Source: Ochrobactrum teleogrylli
GTDB taxonomy: Bacteria; Pseudomonadota; Alphaproteobacteria; Rhizobiales; Rhizobiaceae
Direction of reading: 5' to 3'
NCBI RefSeq assembly: GCF_006376685.1
Contig: NZ_VEWL01000001.1
Location: forward strand, 809,869-873,868
Length of the DNA stretch: 64,000 bases
Shown: positions 40,418 to 48,928 of the stretch, piece by piece
How the letters are laid out: every line of letters starts with the position of its first letter
Numbering within the stretch: the first letter of the stretch is position 1
Position numbers and translations under genes: made by a program
Notes under the pieces: generated by a model
The model's database searches: none
What the model was told of the DNA's origin: nothing
Seen by the model: only the letters and a program-made list of their open reading frames with translations

Positions 40418-41704
40418 ATGCCCCACCAGTCCCCAATCTCCCCCGGCCTTTCGTGGTACGAAGCCAGTGTGCCCGAGCGGCCAGAATATCCGGAACTTGA
40501 CGGTTCGCGGCAGGCCGATGTTGTTATCATCGGCGGCGGCTATACGGGGCTTTCGGCTGCTTATCATCTGGCGAAACAGGGCGCAGATGTGGTTCTGATC
40601 GAGGCCGAACGCTTCGGCGATGGCGCGTCGGGGCGCAATGGCGGCCAGTTCGGCACCGGTCAGCGCACATGGGCAGAAGACCTTGAAGCCGAATATGGCT
40701 TCGAGCGCGCCAAGGCCCTGTTCGATGTGGCCGAAGAAGCGAAAGCCTATCTGCTCGCCTTTGCGAGCGAACATCAGATCGACATGGACTATGTCCCCGG
40801 ACAGATCTCCGTCGTGCACAAGCCGCGCTATCTCAAGCAATATGAGCGCCATGCGGAACTGATGCAGAGCCGCTTCCACTATCCGCATTTGCGTTTTGTC
40901 ACCCGCGATGAAACCGCCTCTCTGTTAGGGTCGAGCCGCTATCACGGGGGCGTTTATGATGCGGGCACCGGCCACATCCATCCGCTGAAGTTGCTCATCG
41001 GCACGGCCAAGGCGGCGAAAGCGGCGGGTGCGCAGCTTTATGAAAACACCAGGGCAACGGGGATAAGCACGTCCAGCGGACGCGTGGAAGTGCCGACCAC
41101 AAAAGGCACGATTGTTGCGAAACATGCCTTCATCGCGGTCAATGCCTATGGTGGAACGCTGGAACCGACCAGCGCATCGCATGTCATGCCGATCCGCTCC
41201 TTCATCGGGGCGACGGTGCCGCTGGGCGACGAAAGCCCAGTGATACCGGGCGGCGAGTCCGTCGACGATTCCCGCTTTGTGGTCCGCTATTTCCGCCGCT
41301 CGAAAGATGGGCGACTGTTGTTCGGCGGTCGCGAAGCCTATACGGCGGATAATCCGCGTGAGATCAGCACGCATATCCGCCGCCAGATCGCTGAAATCTA
41401 TCCCGCACTCGGCAATGTCGAGATCACCCATGCCTGGGGCGGCTCGGTCGGCATAACCATGCCGCGCCAGCCTTTTGTCCGCGAAGTGATGCCCGGCGTC
41501 ATTTCGGCAGGCGGTTATTCCGGCCATGGTGTGATGCTGGCGAATTTCATGGGCAAGCTTTATGCCGACACCATTTCCGGCAAGCGCGACAAACTGAGAC
41601 TGTTCGAAGAACTGCGCATTCCCGCCTTCCCCGGCGGGCGCACATTCCGCGCGCCGCTGCTCTTCCTTGCGCTGTCATGGTATGCGCTGATGGATCGGAT
41701 ATGA
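40418..41704 (+). CDS. puuB: FAD-dependent oxidoreductase, probable gamma-glutamylputrescine oxidase
   Basis: This 428-residue DAO-family flavoprotein has an N-terminal FAD fingerprint (ADVVIIGGGYTGLSAAYHLAKQGADVVLIEAE, about residues 29-60) and GDGASGRNGGQFGTGQRTW. The C-terminal segment TMPRQPFVREVMPGVISAGGYSGHGVMLANFMG closes the flavin fold. PuuB-type enzymes oxidise gamma-glutamylputrescine. Context with a PuuA-like ligase and a putrescine transporter supports this, though other amines are possible. A strong hairpin follows. Confidence 0.8.
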   Translation: MPHQSPISPGLSWYEASVPERPEYPELDGSRQADVVIIGGGYTGLSAAYHLAKQGADVVLIEAERFGDGASGRNGGQFGTGQRTWAEDLEAEYGFERAKALFDVAEEAKAYLLAFASEHQIDMDYVPGQISVVHKPRYLKQYERHAELMQSRFHYPHLRFVTRDETASLLGSSRYHGGVYDAGTGHIHPLKLLIGTAKAAKAAGAQLYENTRATGISTSSGRVEVPTTKGTIVAKHAFIAVNAYGGTLEPTSASHVMPIRSFIGATVPLGDESPVIPGGESVDDSRFVVRYFRRSKDGRLLFGGREAYTADNPREISTHIRRQIAEIYPALGNVEITHAWGGSVGITMPRQPFVREVMPGVISAGGYSGHGVMLANFMGKLYADTISGKRDKLRLFEELRIPAFPGGRTFRAPLLFLALSWYALMDRI

Positions 41705-41708
41705 AATG

Positions 41709-41739
41709 AAGGCGAGGCGCCATTTGGCGCCTCGCCTTT
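41709..41739 (+). terminator. Terminator after puuB-like gene
   Basis: AAGGCGAGGCGCCA and TGGCGCCTCGCCTT (14-bp arms) enclose TT and are followed by TC-rich sequence. Confidence 0.8.
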
Positions 41740-41770
41740 CTTCGACCTGCATTTTTGCAGACCGCTCCCC

Positions 41771-42589
41771 TTACACTATTTGCTCCCCGGCCCTCAAAGC
41801 CAGACGCTGATAGGTTTCCTCCACCACATCGCGCATCGGCAGAACACCGCTCAGGCACAACAAGGCGCGCATATGTTCGCGTCCGCCCTCATAGCCCATG
41901 ATCGGCGCGAAGGGCTGCATCACGATGTTCGGCTCGTCGGTATAAAGCTCCTGATATTCGGCGAAGTTCATGAAGCTCTTATAGCTGTCGCCCAGCAGCA
42001 GATAGGTCTCCACCGCAGCCCCTTCGGCGAATATCGCTTCATGGCTGTCGAGCAGAATATTGTAGTAGTCGATTGCTTGCTCCATCGGCACACGCGTGAT
42101 GGAACGCCCGTTGACGAGATCCTTGGCGCGGATCAAAACGCCATCGATGAAAAGCGCATGGTTGGGCGACAGATAAAGATCGCGTCGCGGCGTCATGCGG
42201 TCGAGCGCGTGACGTGCAATACGGATCGGCATCACTTCCTCGCCCCATTCCGCACCGCCCTTTCTGTAGCGCTGCCAGCCGATCCATTTCACCGGCACCA
42301 CCTTGCAATTGGCGGTCACGACAAGATCGCCAACGGCCAGGTTTTCCACGGCAACGGGTCCGCTCATTGTTTCAACCAGCGTGCCTTTCAAAAGGCAGTT
42401 GGTGCCACCGCCGCCGTCACCACCGCCATCCTCCCACCATTTCGTCCCCAAGGCGCCGGCTGGCGTTGTGAGAGACGACGCCAAAGCGCCAAGCGCGGCG
42501 GCCTTTGCGGCAGCAGCGCCCGCCACTCCTAAAAAATGGCGTCGCGCACGATTGCGTGGTGAATGCCTGTTTTGTTGTTCTGTCGACAT
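41771..42589 (-). CDS. Tat-exported Hint-domain (Hedgehog/intein-type) protein
   Basis: This 272-residue protein has a twin-arginine signal (RNRARRHFLGVAGAAAAKAAAL, RR at residues 16-17) and a Gly-rich spacer. A Hint_2-type domain begins at Cys65 (NCLLKGTLVETMSGPVAVENLAVGDLV). Block motifs SPNHALFIDG (His144) and DSHEAIFAEG (181-190) follow. Hint domains carry out self-processing in inteins and Hedgehog. In this bacterial family the activity is unknown and the splicing C-terminus is not evident. ATG 42589 follows GCGGAGGGACTT. It is convergent with puuB-like and stands alone. Confidence 0.78.
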   Translation of the reverse strand: MSTEQQNRHSPRNRARRHFLGVAGAAAAKAAALGALASSLTTPAGALGTKWWEDGGGDGGGGTNCLLKGTLVETMSGPVAVENLAVGDLVVTANCKVVPVKWIGWQRYRKGGAEWGEEVMPIRIARHALDRMTPRRDLYLSPNHALFIDGVLIRAKDLVNGRSITRVPMEQAIDYYNILLDSHEAIFAEGAAVETYLLLGDSYKSFMNFAEYQELYTDEPNIVMQPFAPIMGYEGGREHMRALLCLSGVLPMRDVVEETYQRLALRAGEQIV

Positions 42590-42987
42590 AAGTCCCTCCG
42601 CTCCGTCTGTCTGTTTCGACGCATCGCCAGCATCAAGCGCCGCGCGCTTTTGCCGGAAATGCAGTTGAACATCGGCCAGAAAACCAGTGCGGAGTTTTGC
42701 AAAGCACGATGCGCAGATTGAAAACCCGAAACGCCGCTCGCCATTACGTGGAAATTCGTCGTTTCGAACGCTTTGCCCCAAGACTACGTTTCTGATCTTA
42801 GCCGATCATGCCCCGCTGAATATTCCGGCAAAACGGACGAAACCCTCCATAAACAGGCGTAAAACCTACCTCCAAAGGTGCAGGTTTTTTGGCATTTTCC
42901 CGTCCGTCTCAAAGCAGTGCGAACTGATCGAGATTAATTCCCATCATTTGAAACATCCGATTCCACTTCTTGTCGAACCGTCAAAAA
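42590..42987. other. Intergenic region upstream of the Hint and dmeF genes
   Basis: About 400 bp between divergent genes. A short piece (CTTTTGCCGGAAATGC near 42648-42663) recalls one end of the Bru-RS-like repeats, but the rest of the element is absent. No gene with a ribosome site is seen. Confidence 0.35.
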
Positions 42988-43006
42988 TAGTATACCCCCC
43001 TATTTT
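42988..43006. promoter_or_regulatory. CsoR/RcnR-type operator before dmeF
   Basis: ATAGTATA-CCCCCC-TATTT, a six-base C tract flanked by AT-rich inverted sequence, ends 16 bp before the dmeF ATG. This is the format of operators for RcnR/DmeR repressors, and a dmeR gene follows dmeF. Confidence 0.75.
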
Positions 43007-43021
43007 ATAGGAGGCGGCGAT

Positions 43022-43966
43022 ATGGGCACGCATCATCCGTATGAACGTCAGCTGGAAGCGCGGCACGACCATGTGTTTCTGGGTGACAACCACCAGCGCA
43101 ACGAGCGGCGCACGTGGATGGTAATCGCCATTACCGCCGCAATGATGGTGATCGAGATCGTTGCCGGGAACCTTTATGGTTCCATGGCGCTGGTTGCCGA
43201 TGGCTGGCACATGTCCACCCATGCAGCAGCGATGCTCATCGCAGCACTCGCCTATCTCTATGCCCGCAAGCACGCCAACAATCCGCGCTTTACCTTCGGC
43301 ACCGGCAAGCTCGGCGATCTGGCGGGCTTTGCCAGCGCCATCGTTCTAGCACTGATTGCGCTGCTGATCGGCTGGGAAAGTTTCCAGCGTTTCAGCGCCC
43401 CGGTCGCCATCAACTTCCATGAAGCCATTCTGATTGCCTGCCTCGGCCTCGCGGTCAATCTCGTCTGCGCCTGGCTGTTGAAAGACGATCACGCGCATCA
43501 CCACCACGGACATGACCACGCCCATCACCACGAAAGCGGTCACGACCAGAACTTGCGCGCTGCCTATATCCATGTGCTGGCGGATGCATTGACTTCGGTG
43601 CTGGCGATTGCCGCCCTTCTTCTCGGCAGTCTTTACGGCTGGCTCTGGCTCGATCCGGCCATTGGCATTGTCGGTGCCTTGGTGATTGCGCGCTGGTCCT
43701 GGGGCCTCATTCGCGATGCGGGCGCGACGCTTCTCGATTACATCCCTGAAGGCGAGGACCTCCCCGAAGAGATCAGTGAAATCATTGAGAAGGAAGGCGG
43801 CGAAATCGCCGATCTACATGTCTGGCAGCTTGGGCCGGGCCATCACGGTGCCATCGTGTCGATTGTCACGGCCACGCCAAAGGCGCCGTCCTATTACCGC
43901 AAGAAGCTTGCAGCGATACACGATTTGTCGCATGTGACGGTGGAGGTGGAAGTCCGCCCCGCCTGA
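43022..43966 (+). CDS. dmeF: Co/Ni efflux transporter of the CDF family
   Basis: This 314-residue cation diffusion facilitator has six hydrophobic segments. The metal site of TM2 is in LVADGWHMSTHAAAM and that of TM5 in HVLADALTSVLAI. The cytoplasmic His-rich loop HAHHHHGHDHAHHHESGHD and the His-rich N-terminus are typical of DmeF. CDF proteins export divalent metal by proton exchange. A strong AGGAGGCGGCG ribosome site precedes the ATG. DmeR follows; a C-tract operator lies upstream. Confidence 0.9.
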   Translation: MGTHHPYERQLEARHDHVFLGDNHQRNERRTWMVIAITAAMMVIEIVAGNLYGSMALVADGWHMSTHAAAMLIAALAYLYARKHANNPRFTFGTGKLGDLAGFASAIVLALIALLIGWESFQRFSAPVAINFHEAILIACLGLAVNLVCAWLLKDDHAHHHHGHDHAHHHESGHDQNLRAAYIHVLADALTSVLAIAALLLGSLYGWLWLDPAIGIVGALVIARWSWGLIRDAGATLLDYIPEGEDLPEEISEIIEKEGGEIADLHVWQLGPGHHGAIVSIVTATPKAPSYYRKKLAAIHDLSHVTVEVEVRPA

Positions 43967-43990
43967 CATATCGCAAAATCAGGAGTCCCC

Positions 43991-44266
43991 ATGACCCATA
44001 CCATCCGCGAAAAGCAGAAGCTTATCAACCGCGTGCGCCGCATTCGCGGGCAGCTTGAAGGTGTGGAGCGGATGCTTGAGGAGGAAAAGGGCTGCTCTGA
44101 AGTCATGCAGGTGATTGCCGGAGTGCGCGGCGCGGTGAACGGGCTGATGGCCGAGGTGATCGAGGATCATATTCTCATGCATGTCGCCGATGGTGATCTG
44201 CCGCAGAAAGAGCGCGACGAAGGCGCTGGCGAACTTGTGGACGTCGTTCGCGCCTATCTCAAATAA
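43991..44266 (+). CDS. dmeR: RcnR/CsoR-family metal repressor
   Basis: This 91-residue helical repressor starts MTHTIREKQKLINRVRRIRGQLEGVERMLEE. It has the complete RcnR/DmeR metal set His3, Cys35, His60 and His64, consistent with Ni(II)/Co(II) sensing rather than Cu(I). It follows dmeF by 24 bp, the reverse of the dmeR-dmeF order reported in Rhizobium. It would bind the C-tract site upstream of dmeF and thus control itself too. Confidence 0.88.
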   Translation: MTHTIREKQKLINRVRRIRGQLEGVERMLEEEKGCSEVMQVIAGVRGAVNGLMAEVIEDHILMHVADGDLPQKERDEGAGELVDVVRAYLK

Positions 44267-44341
44267 TGTGAGCACAGCGCTCATATTTCATCAACCCGTG
44301 CTATCAGACACATAATCCTTCGACAGGTTCGGATTTTCTGC

Positions 44342-45067
44342 ATGGCGACAGGTTCAGCTTCCACCGACAAGACGCACGCAATCCCCTCAACCGTGTGGGT
44401 TCTGGGCGTTGTCAGCCTGTTGATGGATATTTCATCCGAAATGGTGCAGACGCTGCTGCCGCTTTATCTGGTGGCGGGATTGGGCGCATCCGCGATGATG
44501 GTGAACACCGCCGTCTGGATCGTCATCGCCGTCGCGTCGGTCCCGACGCTGGCCCGGTTCAGCGAAGCATTTCTGCTGCTCAAGGCGCAAGAAGCCGGTT
44601 TCGCCGCCGCCTGGGTGCCAATCACCATGGTCGTCATGCATGCCGTCTATGGGCTGACCGCCTATCCCGTCGGCAGCCTGTCGGACCGGATGGGCCGCAA
44701 GGGCCTGCTCGCCGCAAGCCTCGGCTTTCTCGTTGCCGCCGATCTGGTGATCGCTCATTCAACGACGATCTATCCGTTTCTGGCGGGTATTGTCCTGTGG
44801 GGCCTGCATATGGGCTTTTCACAAGGCATTCTGGCGACGCTTATCGCCGATACCGCACCCCCGCATCTCAAAGGCACCGCCTTCGGCATCTTCAATGTGA
44901 TCACCGGCTTTGTCATGCTGGCGGGCAATGTCGGCGCTGGCTGGCTATGGGAAGCCTATGGCTCGTCGTCAACCTTCCTCGCCGGAGCGACTCTTTCGGC
45001 CATAGCGCTTGTGAGCCTGCTCGCGCTTCCCGGAACGCCTAAAGCGGCATCGCCGAAGTCTGCTTGA
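44342..45067 (+). pseudogene. MFS transporter with in-frame internal deletion (241 aa)
   Basis: The protein opens as a normal MFS carrier (WVLGVVSLLMDISSEMVQTLLPLYLVAGLGASAMMV) and then jumps directly to the second half (VPTLARFSEAFLLLKAQEAGF), followed by the second-half SDRMGRKG loop and five more helices. Relatives of this group are about 400 residues, so roughly 150-170 residues covering TM2-TM6 are missing, without a frame break. It may be non-functional or a half-size remnant. Its end overlaps the convergent Lrp-type gene by 29 bp. Confidence 0.65.
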
Positions 45068-45497
45068 CCGTCTGGCTCGGAACGTCGGTCTTCAGGTTCT
45101 GCACGCCTTTGATGCGGCTTAGATATTCCGACTGGAAACGCCGATATTCCTCGATATCCGCCGCGACCACGCGGATCATCGCATCGTAATCGCCCAGCAT
45201 GAAATAACATTCCAGCACTTGCGGCAGCTTCAATATTTCGCGCGCAAACTCCTGAAGCGTTTCCTCATCCTGCCTGTCCAGCCGGATGCGAGTGAAGAAG
45301 GTCAGCCCCTTGCCGATCTTGGCCGGATTAAGCACCGCAACATAGCGGTCGATCACGCCCGCCTCTTCCAGAAGCTTCACCCGCCGCAGACACGGCGACG
45401 GCGACAGTCCGACCTCGCGCGCCAGATCATTATTGGCGATGCGCCCGTCGCGTTGCAGCACACGCAATATCCGCTTGTCGATCTCATCCAGCTTCAT
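45039..45497 (-). CDS. Lrp/AsnC-family regulator (AzlB-like context)
   Basis: This 152-residue regulator has an AsnC helix-turn-helix (DEIDKRILRVLQRDGRIANNDLAREVGLSPSPCLRRVKLLEEAGVI) and a C-terminal RAM/ligand domain (LPQVLECYFMLGDYDAMIRVVAADIEEY). It is divergent from two tandem azlCD pairs. Bacillus AzlB, also Lrp-type, represses azlCD; that parallel is the basis for the role suggested. A TTGGCA-N5-TGCCAA palindrome lies 31 bp upstream of its start. Confidence 0.88.
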   Translation of the reverse strand: MKLDEIDKRILRVLQRDGRIANNDLAREVGLSPSPCLRRVKLLEEAGVIDRYVAVLNPAKIGKGLTFFTRIRLDRQDEETLQEFAREILKLPQVLECYFMLGDYDAMIRVVAADIEEYRRFQSEYLSRIKGVQNLKTDVPSQTVKQTSAMPL

Positions 45498-45527
45498 GGG
45501 CCACCGATTTCATTTACACCCAAACTA

Positions 45528-45544
45528 TTGGCATTTTCTGCCAA
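45528..45544. promoter_or_regulatory. Palindrome upstream of azlC copy 1
   Basis: TTGGCA-TTTTC-TGCCAA is a perfect inverted repeat between the Lrp-type gene and azlC1. An identical pair of arms recurs upstream of azlC2 at 46875-46891, suggesting a site for the Lrp-type regulator. Confidence 0.65.
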
Positions 45545-45771
45545 ATATTGATGCCATATACTAGCTCCTACAAGGTAATCGCTCAAGATATTGATTAAAT
45601 TATCGAGTACTTCCAGATCAGCGCACCGCATGCGCGAATTTCCGGCAAAGGTTATGAAGCGGCCAGTTTGCCGCGCAAAGCAAGAAAGAGATCAAGTGGT
45701 TCCAGCAGCTGTGTCTGGACTGGAAACCACCCGGATAAGGGGCAGCCGCGAGGCCAGCCAACGGGATTTTT

Positions 45772-46524
45772 ATGGATACTCCACCGTTCTATGCATCTCA
45801 AGAAAGCACATTTAGCAGCCATCAAATTAGAAGGTCAGAATTCCGCCGCGGAGCCATTGCCGTGCTTCCGGTTCTGCTGGGTGCTTTTCCCTATGCCATG
45901 GTTATGGGCGCGCAGGCTGTACACAAAGGCCTCAGCCTGTTGTCCGTCATGTTGATGGCCGGCATGAACTTCGCGGGCGGTTCGGAGTTTTCGGCAATCC
46001 GGCTCTGGACGTCGCCACCGCATGTCCTGCTCATCGCGGCGATTACCTTTCTGGTCAACAGCCGCCATCTGCTGATGGGTGCCGCCCTTGCGCCCTTCAT
46101 CAGCCATTTGCCGAAGCGCACGGCCTTCATCAGCCTGTTCCTGATGTGCGATGAAAGCTGGGCGCTTGGTCTAGCCGATGCGAAGCACCGCCAGTCTAAG
46201 GACGTCAACCCGGCGCTGAGCCTGAAATTTTATATGGGCGTTGCCATCCCATTCTACGTGGCATGGCTGTCCGCCGCCACGTTGGGCGCTGTCCTCGGAC
46301 CGATGGTGGGGGATCTCCGCCCCTATGGCTTCGACATGGCGTTTCCAGCGGTCTTTCTGGTGCTGCTCGCAGGCATGTGGAAAGGCTTTAAAGCAGCGCG
46401 TCCGTGGTTCGTCAGCCTCGCCGTCGCCGCAGTCACCTACCTCACCATTCCAGGCGCATGGTATGTCGCCGCTGGCGCAGTTTCCGGCCTCGTTGCAGCC
46501 TATCTTCTGGCAGGTGCAGAATGA
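45772..46524 (+). CDS. azlC: AzlC-family branched-chain amino acid exporter subunit, copy 1
   Basis: This 250-residue inner-membrane protein of the AzlC family has the core RRGAIAVLPVLLGAFPYAMVMG, then FAGGSEF, NSRHLLMGAALAP and MCDESWALGLADA. AzlC works with AzlD to export branched-chain or similar amino acids. It overlaps azlD1 by ATGA. Copy 2 at 47022 is about 80% identical by eye, including 26 leader bases upstream of each ATG. The Lrp-type gene is divergent from this copy. Confidence 0.88.
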   Translation: MDTPPFYASQESTFSSHQIRRSEFRRGAIAVLPVLLGAFPYAMVMGAQAVHKGLSLLSVMLMAGMNFAGGSEFSAIRLWTSPPHVLLIAAITFLVNSRHLLMGAALAPFISHLPKRTAFISLFLMCDESWALGLADAKHRQSKDVNPALSLKFYMGVAIPFYVAWLSAATLGAVLGPMVGDLRPYGFDMAFPAVFLVLLAGMWKGFKAARPWFVSLAVAAVTYLTIPGAWYVAAGAVSGLVAAYLLAGAE

Positions 46525-46820
46525 TTGACCCCTTAGTCCTGCTCACCATCATCGCGATGGCCAGCGTCACCTATCTGACCCGCATCGGCGGCTATGTACT
46601 GCTGCGTAATCGCACACTCAGCAAACGGACGATGGCGGTGATGGAAGCCGCGCCCGGCTGTGTACTGATTTCAGTCATCGCACCGGATTTCGTCTCCGAC
46701 AGGCCCGCCGATCTTCTGGCGCTGGCGATTACCGTTCTCGCCGCCACGCGCTTTTCCATGCTGCCGACCGTGCTGATCGGCATCGGCACTGCCGGTCTTT
46801 GCCGCCACTTTATCGGATAG
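46521..46820 (+). CDS. azlD: AzlD-family small exporter subunit, copy 1
   Basis: This 99-residue AzlD protein has three or four hydrophobic segments. It starts MIDPLVLLTIIAMASVTYLTRIGGYVLL and carries the family motif EAAPGCVLISVIAP. It overlaps azlC1 by four bases and is probably translated from it. The paralog at 47753 differs at roughly one residue in ten. Confidence 0.88.
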   Translation: MIDPLVLLTIIAMASVTYLTRIGGYVLLRNRTLSKRTMAVMEAAPGCVLISVIAPDFVSDRPADLLALAITVLAATRFSMLPTVLIGIGTAGLCRHFIG

Positions 46821-46874
46821 CTTCTATATCGCCCCGCGCTTCATTGGCCACGAATTCCATTTATGCCGATATTG

Positions 46875-46891
46875 TTGGCATTCACTGCCAA
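46875..46891. promoter_or_regulatory. Palindrome upstream of azlC copy 2
   Basis: TTGGCA-TTCAC-TGCCAA has the same arms as the site at 45528-45544 but a changed centre. Arms kept while the spacer varied argues for a conserved binding site. Confidence 0.65.
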
Positions 46892-47021
46892 ATATTGCTG
46901 CAATCGGCCAATCTTTGCAATCCGATTGCTCAAGACATTGGCTATATTGCCGTTCGCTCTCAAGCAAAGATGCTGGGGTAATAGACAAGGGGCAGCCGCG
47001 AGGCCAGCCAACGGCGGTTTT

Positions 47022-47756
47022 ATGGATATTTCACAGGCCTATGTGCCACAGCAAAGCAAACCGGCGTCGGAATTCCGTCGGGGTGCCACCGCCGGACTAC
47101 CGGTTTTGCTAGGCATTATTCCCTATGCTCTGGTGCTGGGCGCGCAGGCTGCACAAAAGGGCCTAAGCGTCCTCGAAGTGCCGTTGATGACGGGCCTGAA
47201 TTTCGCGGGCGGCTCCGAATTTGCCGCGATCCAGCTCTGGACCTCGCCGCCGCATGTTTTGCTCATTGCCGCGATCACGCTTCTGGTCAACAGCCGCCAT
47301 CTTTTGATGGGCGCCGCCCTTGCGCCTTTCATCCGCCATCTGCCAAAGCGCAAGGCTTTCGCCAGCCTGTTTCTGATGTGCGATGAAAGCTGGGCGCTCG
47401 GCCTCGCCGATGCGAAGCGCCGTCAGGCGAAGGGCGTCAATCCGGCGCTGAGCCTCAAATTCTATGCCGGTGTCGCCATCCCGTTCTACATTGCATGGGT
47501 GCTTTTCACCACGCTCGGCGCCGCCTTTGGCCCGATGATGGGCGACTTGCGGCCCTATGGTTTCGACATGGCGTTTCCGGCGGTGTTTCTGGTGCTGCTG
47601 GCAGGCATGTGGAAGGGCATCGCCGCAGCGCGCCCGTGGCTGGTCAGCCTTGTCGTCGCCGCCGTTACCTATCTCACCATTCCCGGCGCTTGGTATGTCG
47701 CCGCCGGTGCACTCTCCGGCCTCGTTGCCGCCTATCTTCTGGCAGGTGAAGAATGA
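47022..47756 (+). CDS. azlC: AzlC-family exporter subunit, copy 2
   Basis: This 244-residue paralog of azlC1 keeps FRRGATAGLPVLLGIIPYALVLG, FAGGSEFAAIQLWTSPPHVLL and MCDESWALGLADAKRRQAKG. ATG 47022 is chosen by alignment with copy 1; longer in-frame readings upstream cover the duplicated promoter region. It overlaps azlD2 by ATGA. The N-terminal dozen residues and TM1 differ most between copies, hinting at a different cargo or partner. Confidence 0.87.
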   Translation: MDISQAYVPQQSKPASEFRRGATAGLPVLLGIIPYALVLGAQAAQKGLSVLEVPLMTGLNFAGGSEFAAIQLWTSPPHVLLIAAITLLVNSRHLLMGAALAPFIRHLPKRKAFASLFLMCDESWALGLADAKRRQAKGVNPALSLKFYAGVAIPFYIAWVLFTTLGAAFGPMMGDLRPYGFDMAFPAVFLVLLAGMWKGIAAARPWLVSLVVAAVTYLTIPGAWYVAAGALSGLVAAYLLAGEE

Positions 47757-48052
47757 TCGATCCGTTAGCCGTTCTCACCATCGTTTTGATGGCCAGCGTC
47801 ACTTATCTGACCCGCATCGGCGGATATGTACTGCTGCGCAATCGCACACTCAGCAAACGCGCGACCGCCGTTATGGAAGCCGCGCCCGGTTGTGTGCTGA
47901 TATCGGTGATCGCACCGGATTTCGTCTCCGACAAGCCCGCCGATCTTCTGGCTCTGGCGATCACCATTTTCGCCGCCACGCGCTTTTCCATGCTGCCGAC
48001 CGTGATCATCGGCATCGGTGCTGCCGGTCTCTGCCGCTACCTGATCGGATAG
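47753..48052 (+). CDS. azlD: AzlD-family small exporter subunit, copy 2
   Basis: This 99-residue paralog of azlD1 starts MIDPLAVLTIVLMASVTYLTRIGGYVLLRN and keeps EAAPGCVLISVIAPDFVSDKPADLLALAITIFAATRFSMLPT. It ends 12 bp before the convergent sigma-factor gene. The two azlCD pairs are similar enough in coding and upstream DNA to represent one segmental duplication of about 1.25 kb. Confidence 0.87.
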   Translation: MIDPLAVLTIVLMASVTYLTRIGGYVLLRNRTLSKRATAVMEAAPGCVLISVIAPDFVSDKPADLLALAITIFAATRFSMLPTVIIGIGAAGLCRYLIG

Positions 48053-48064
48053 CGGCAGCACAGG

Positions 48065-48928
48065 TCAGTGCAGGTGCTGCAACTTGTCGGGATTGCGGAC
48101 GACATAGATCGCCGCAATCTTTCCGTCTTCGATATCGAGCGCCGTGGTCTGGATCTGACCATCCGATTCCAGCGAGATGAAGCCCGGCAGACCATTGATG
48201 AAGGTGGTGCGCACCAGCGTTGAACCATTGGCCCTGAAATAGCCGGCAAGCTTCTCGTGAATTTCCATAACATCGGTAAAGCCGAAAATCGGCTTCGGGA
48301 AGGCCGGGCGTTTTCCGCCGCCATCCGCATGCATATGCACGTCGGCGGCCAACATGGTGCCCAGCGCATTCATGTCGCCGCTACGCGATGCCGTGAAGAA
48401 AGCCTGCGCCAGCTCAATCCCGCGCGCTCTATCGACCTGAAAACGCGGTCGTTCTTCGCGAACATGCTTGCGCGCACGGGTCGCGAGTTGTCGGCAGGCC
48501 GCCGCATCGCGCTGAATTGTTTTCGCTATTTCGTCGAAGTCGAGACCGAAGACATCGTGCAGCAGAAAGGCCGCGCGTTCCAGCGGTGAAAGACGCTCCA
48601 GCGCCAGCATCAACGGCAGGGTCACATCGTCGTCTTCCTCTTCCTCCTCGACCACCGGATCTGGAATCCACGGGCCGAAATAAGTTTCGCGCTGTCGCTG
48701 GCCGGATTTAAGCCGGTCGAGACAAAGCCGCGTCACCGTGCGCCGCAGGAAAGCTTCCGGCTCGCGCACCGCGCTGCGGTCGGCGTTCATCCAGCGGATG
48801 AACGCCTCCTGCACCATATCTTCCGCATCGGCGACGGAGCCGAGCATGCGATAGGCGACACGGATCAGTTTCGAACGCAGCGGATCGAAAATCTCCGCTG
48901 CATCGTCATGCGCCGCCCCCCCTGCCAT
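48065..48928 (-). CDS. ECF41-family sigma factor with SnoaL-like C-terminal extension
   Basis: This 287-residue sigma factor has sigma-2 (FDPLRSKLIRVAYRMLGSVADAEDMVQEAFIRW), the linker motif YFGPWIPDP at 83-91, and sigma-4 (LSPLERAAFLLHDVFGLDFDEIAKTI). The SnoaL-like tail carries the ECF41 signatures DGGGK (202-206) and NPDKL (279-283). In ECF41 proteins this tail modulates activity in place of an anti-sigma factor. It overlaps the upstream CMD-family gene by one base (TGATG), and the operon has an ECF41-type promoter at 49454-49480. Confidence 0.92.
   Translation of the reverse strand: MAGGAAHDDAAEIFDPLRSKLIRVAYRMLGSVADAEDMVQEAFIRWMNADRSAVREPEAFLRRTVTRLCLDRLKSGQRQRETYFGPWIPDPVVEEEEEDDDVTLPLMLALERLSPLERAAFLLHDVFGLDFDEIAKTIQRDAAACRQLATRARKHVREERPRFQVDRARGIELAQAFFTASRSGDMNALGTMLAADVHMHADGGGKRPAFPKPIFGFTDVMEIHEKLAGYFRANGSTLVRTTFINGLPGFISLESDGQIQTTALDIEDGKIAAIYVVRNPDKLQHLH

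Noticed and set aside
42640..42665. Third full copy of the Bru-RS-like repeat
   Set aside because: Only about 16 bases resemble the repeat end, and the hairpin half is absent.
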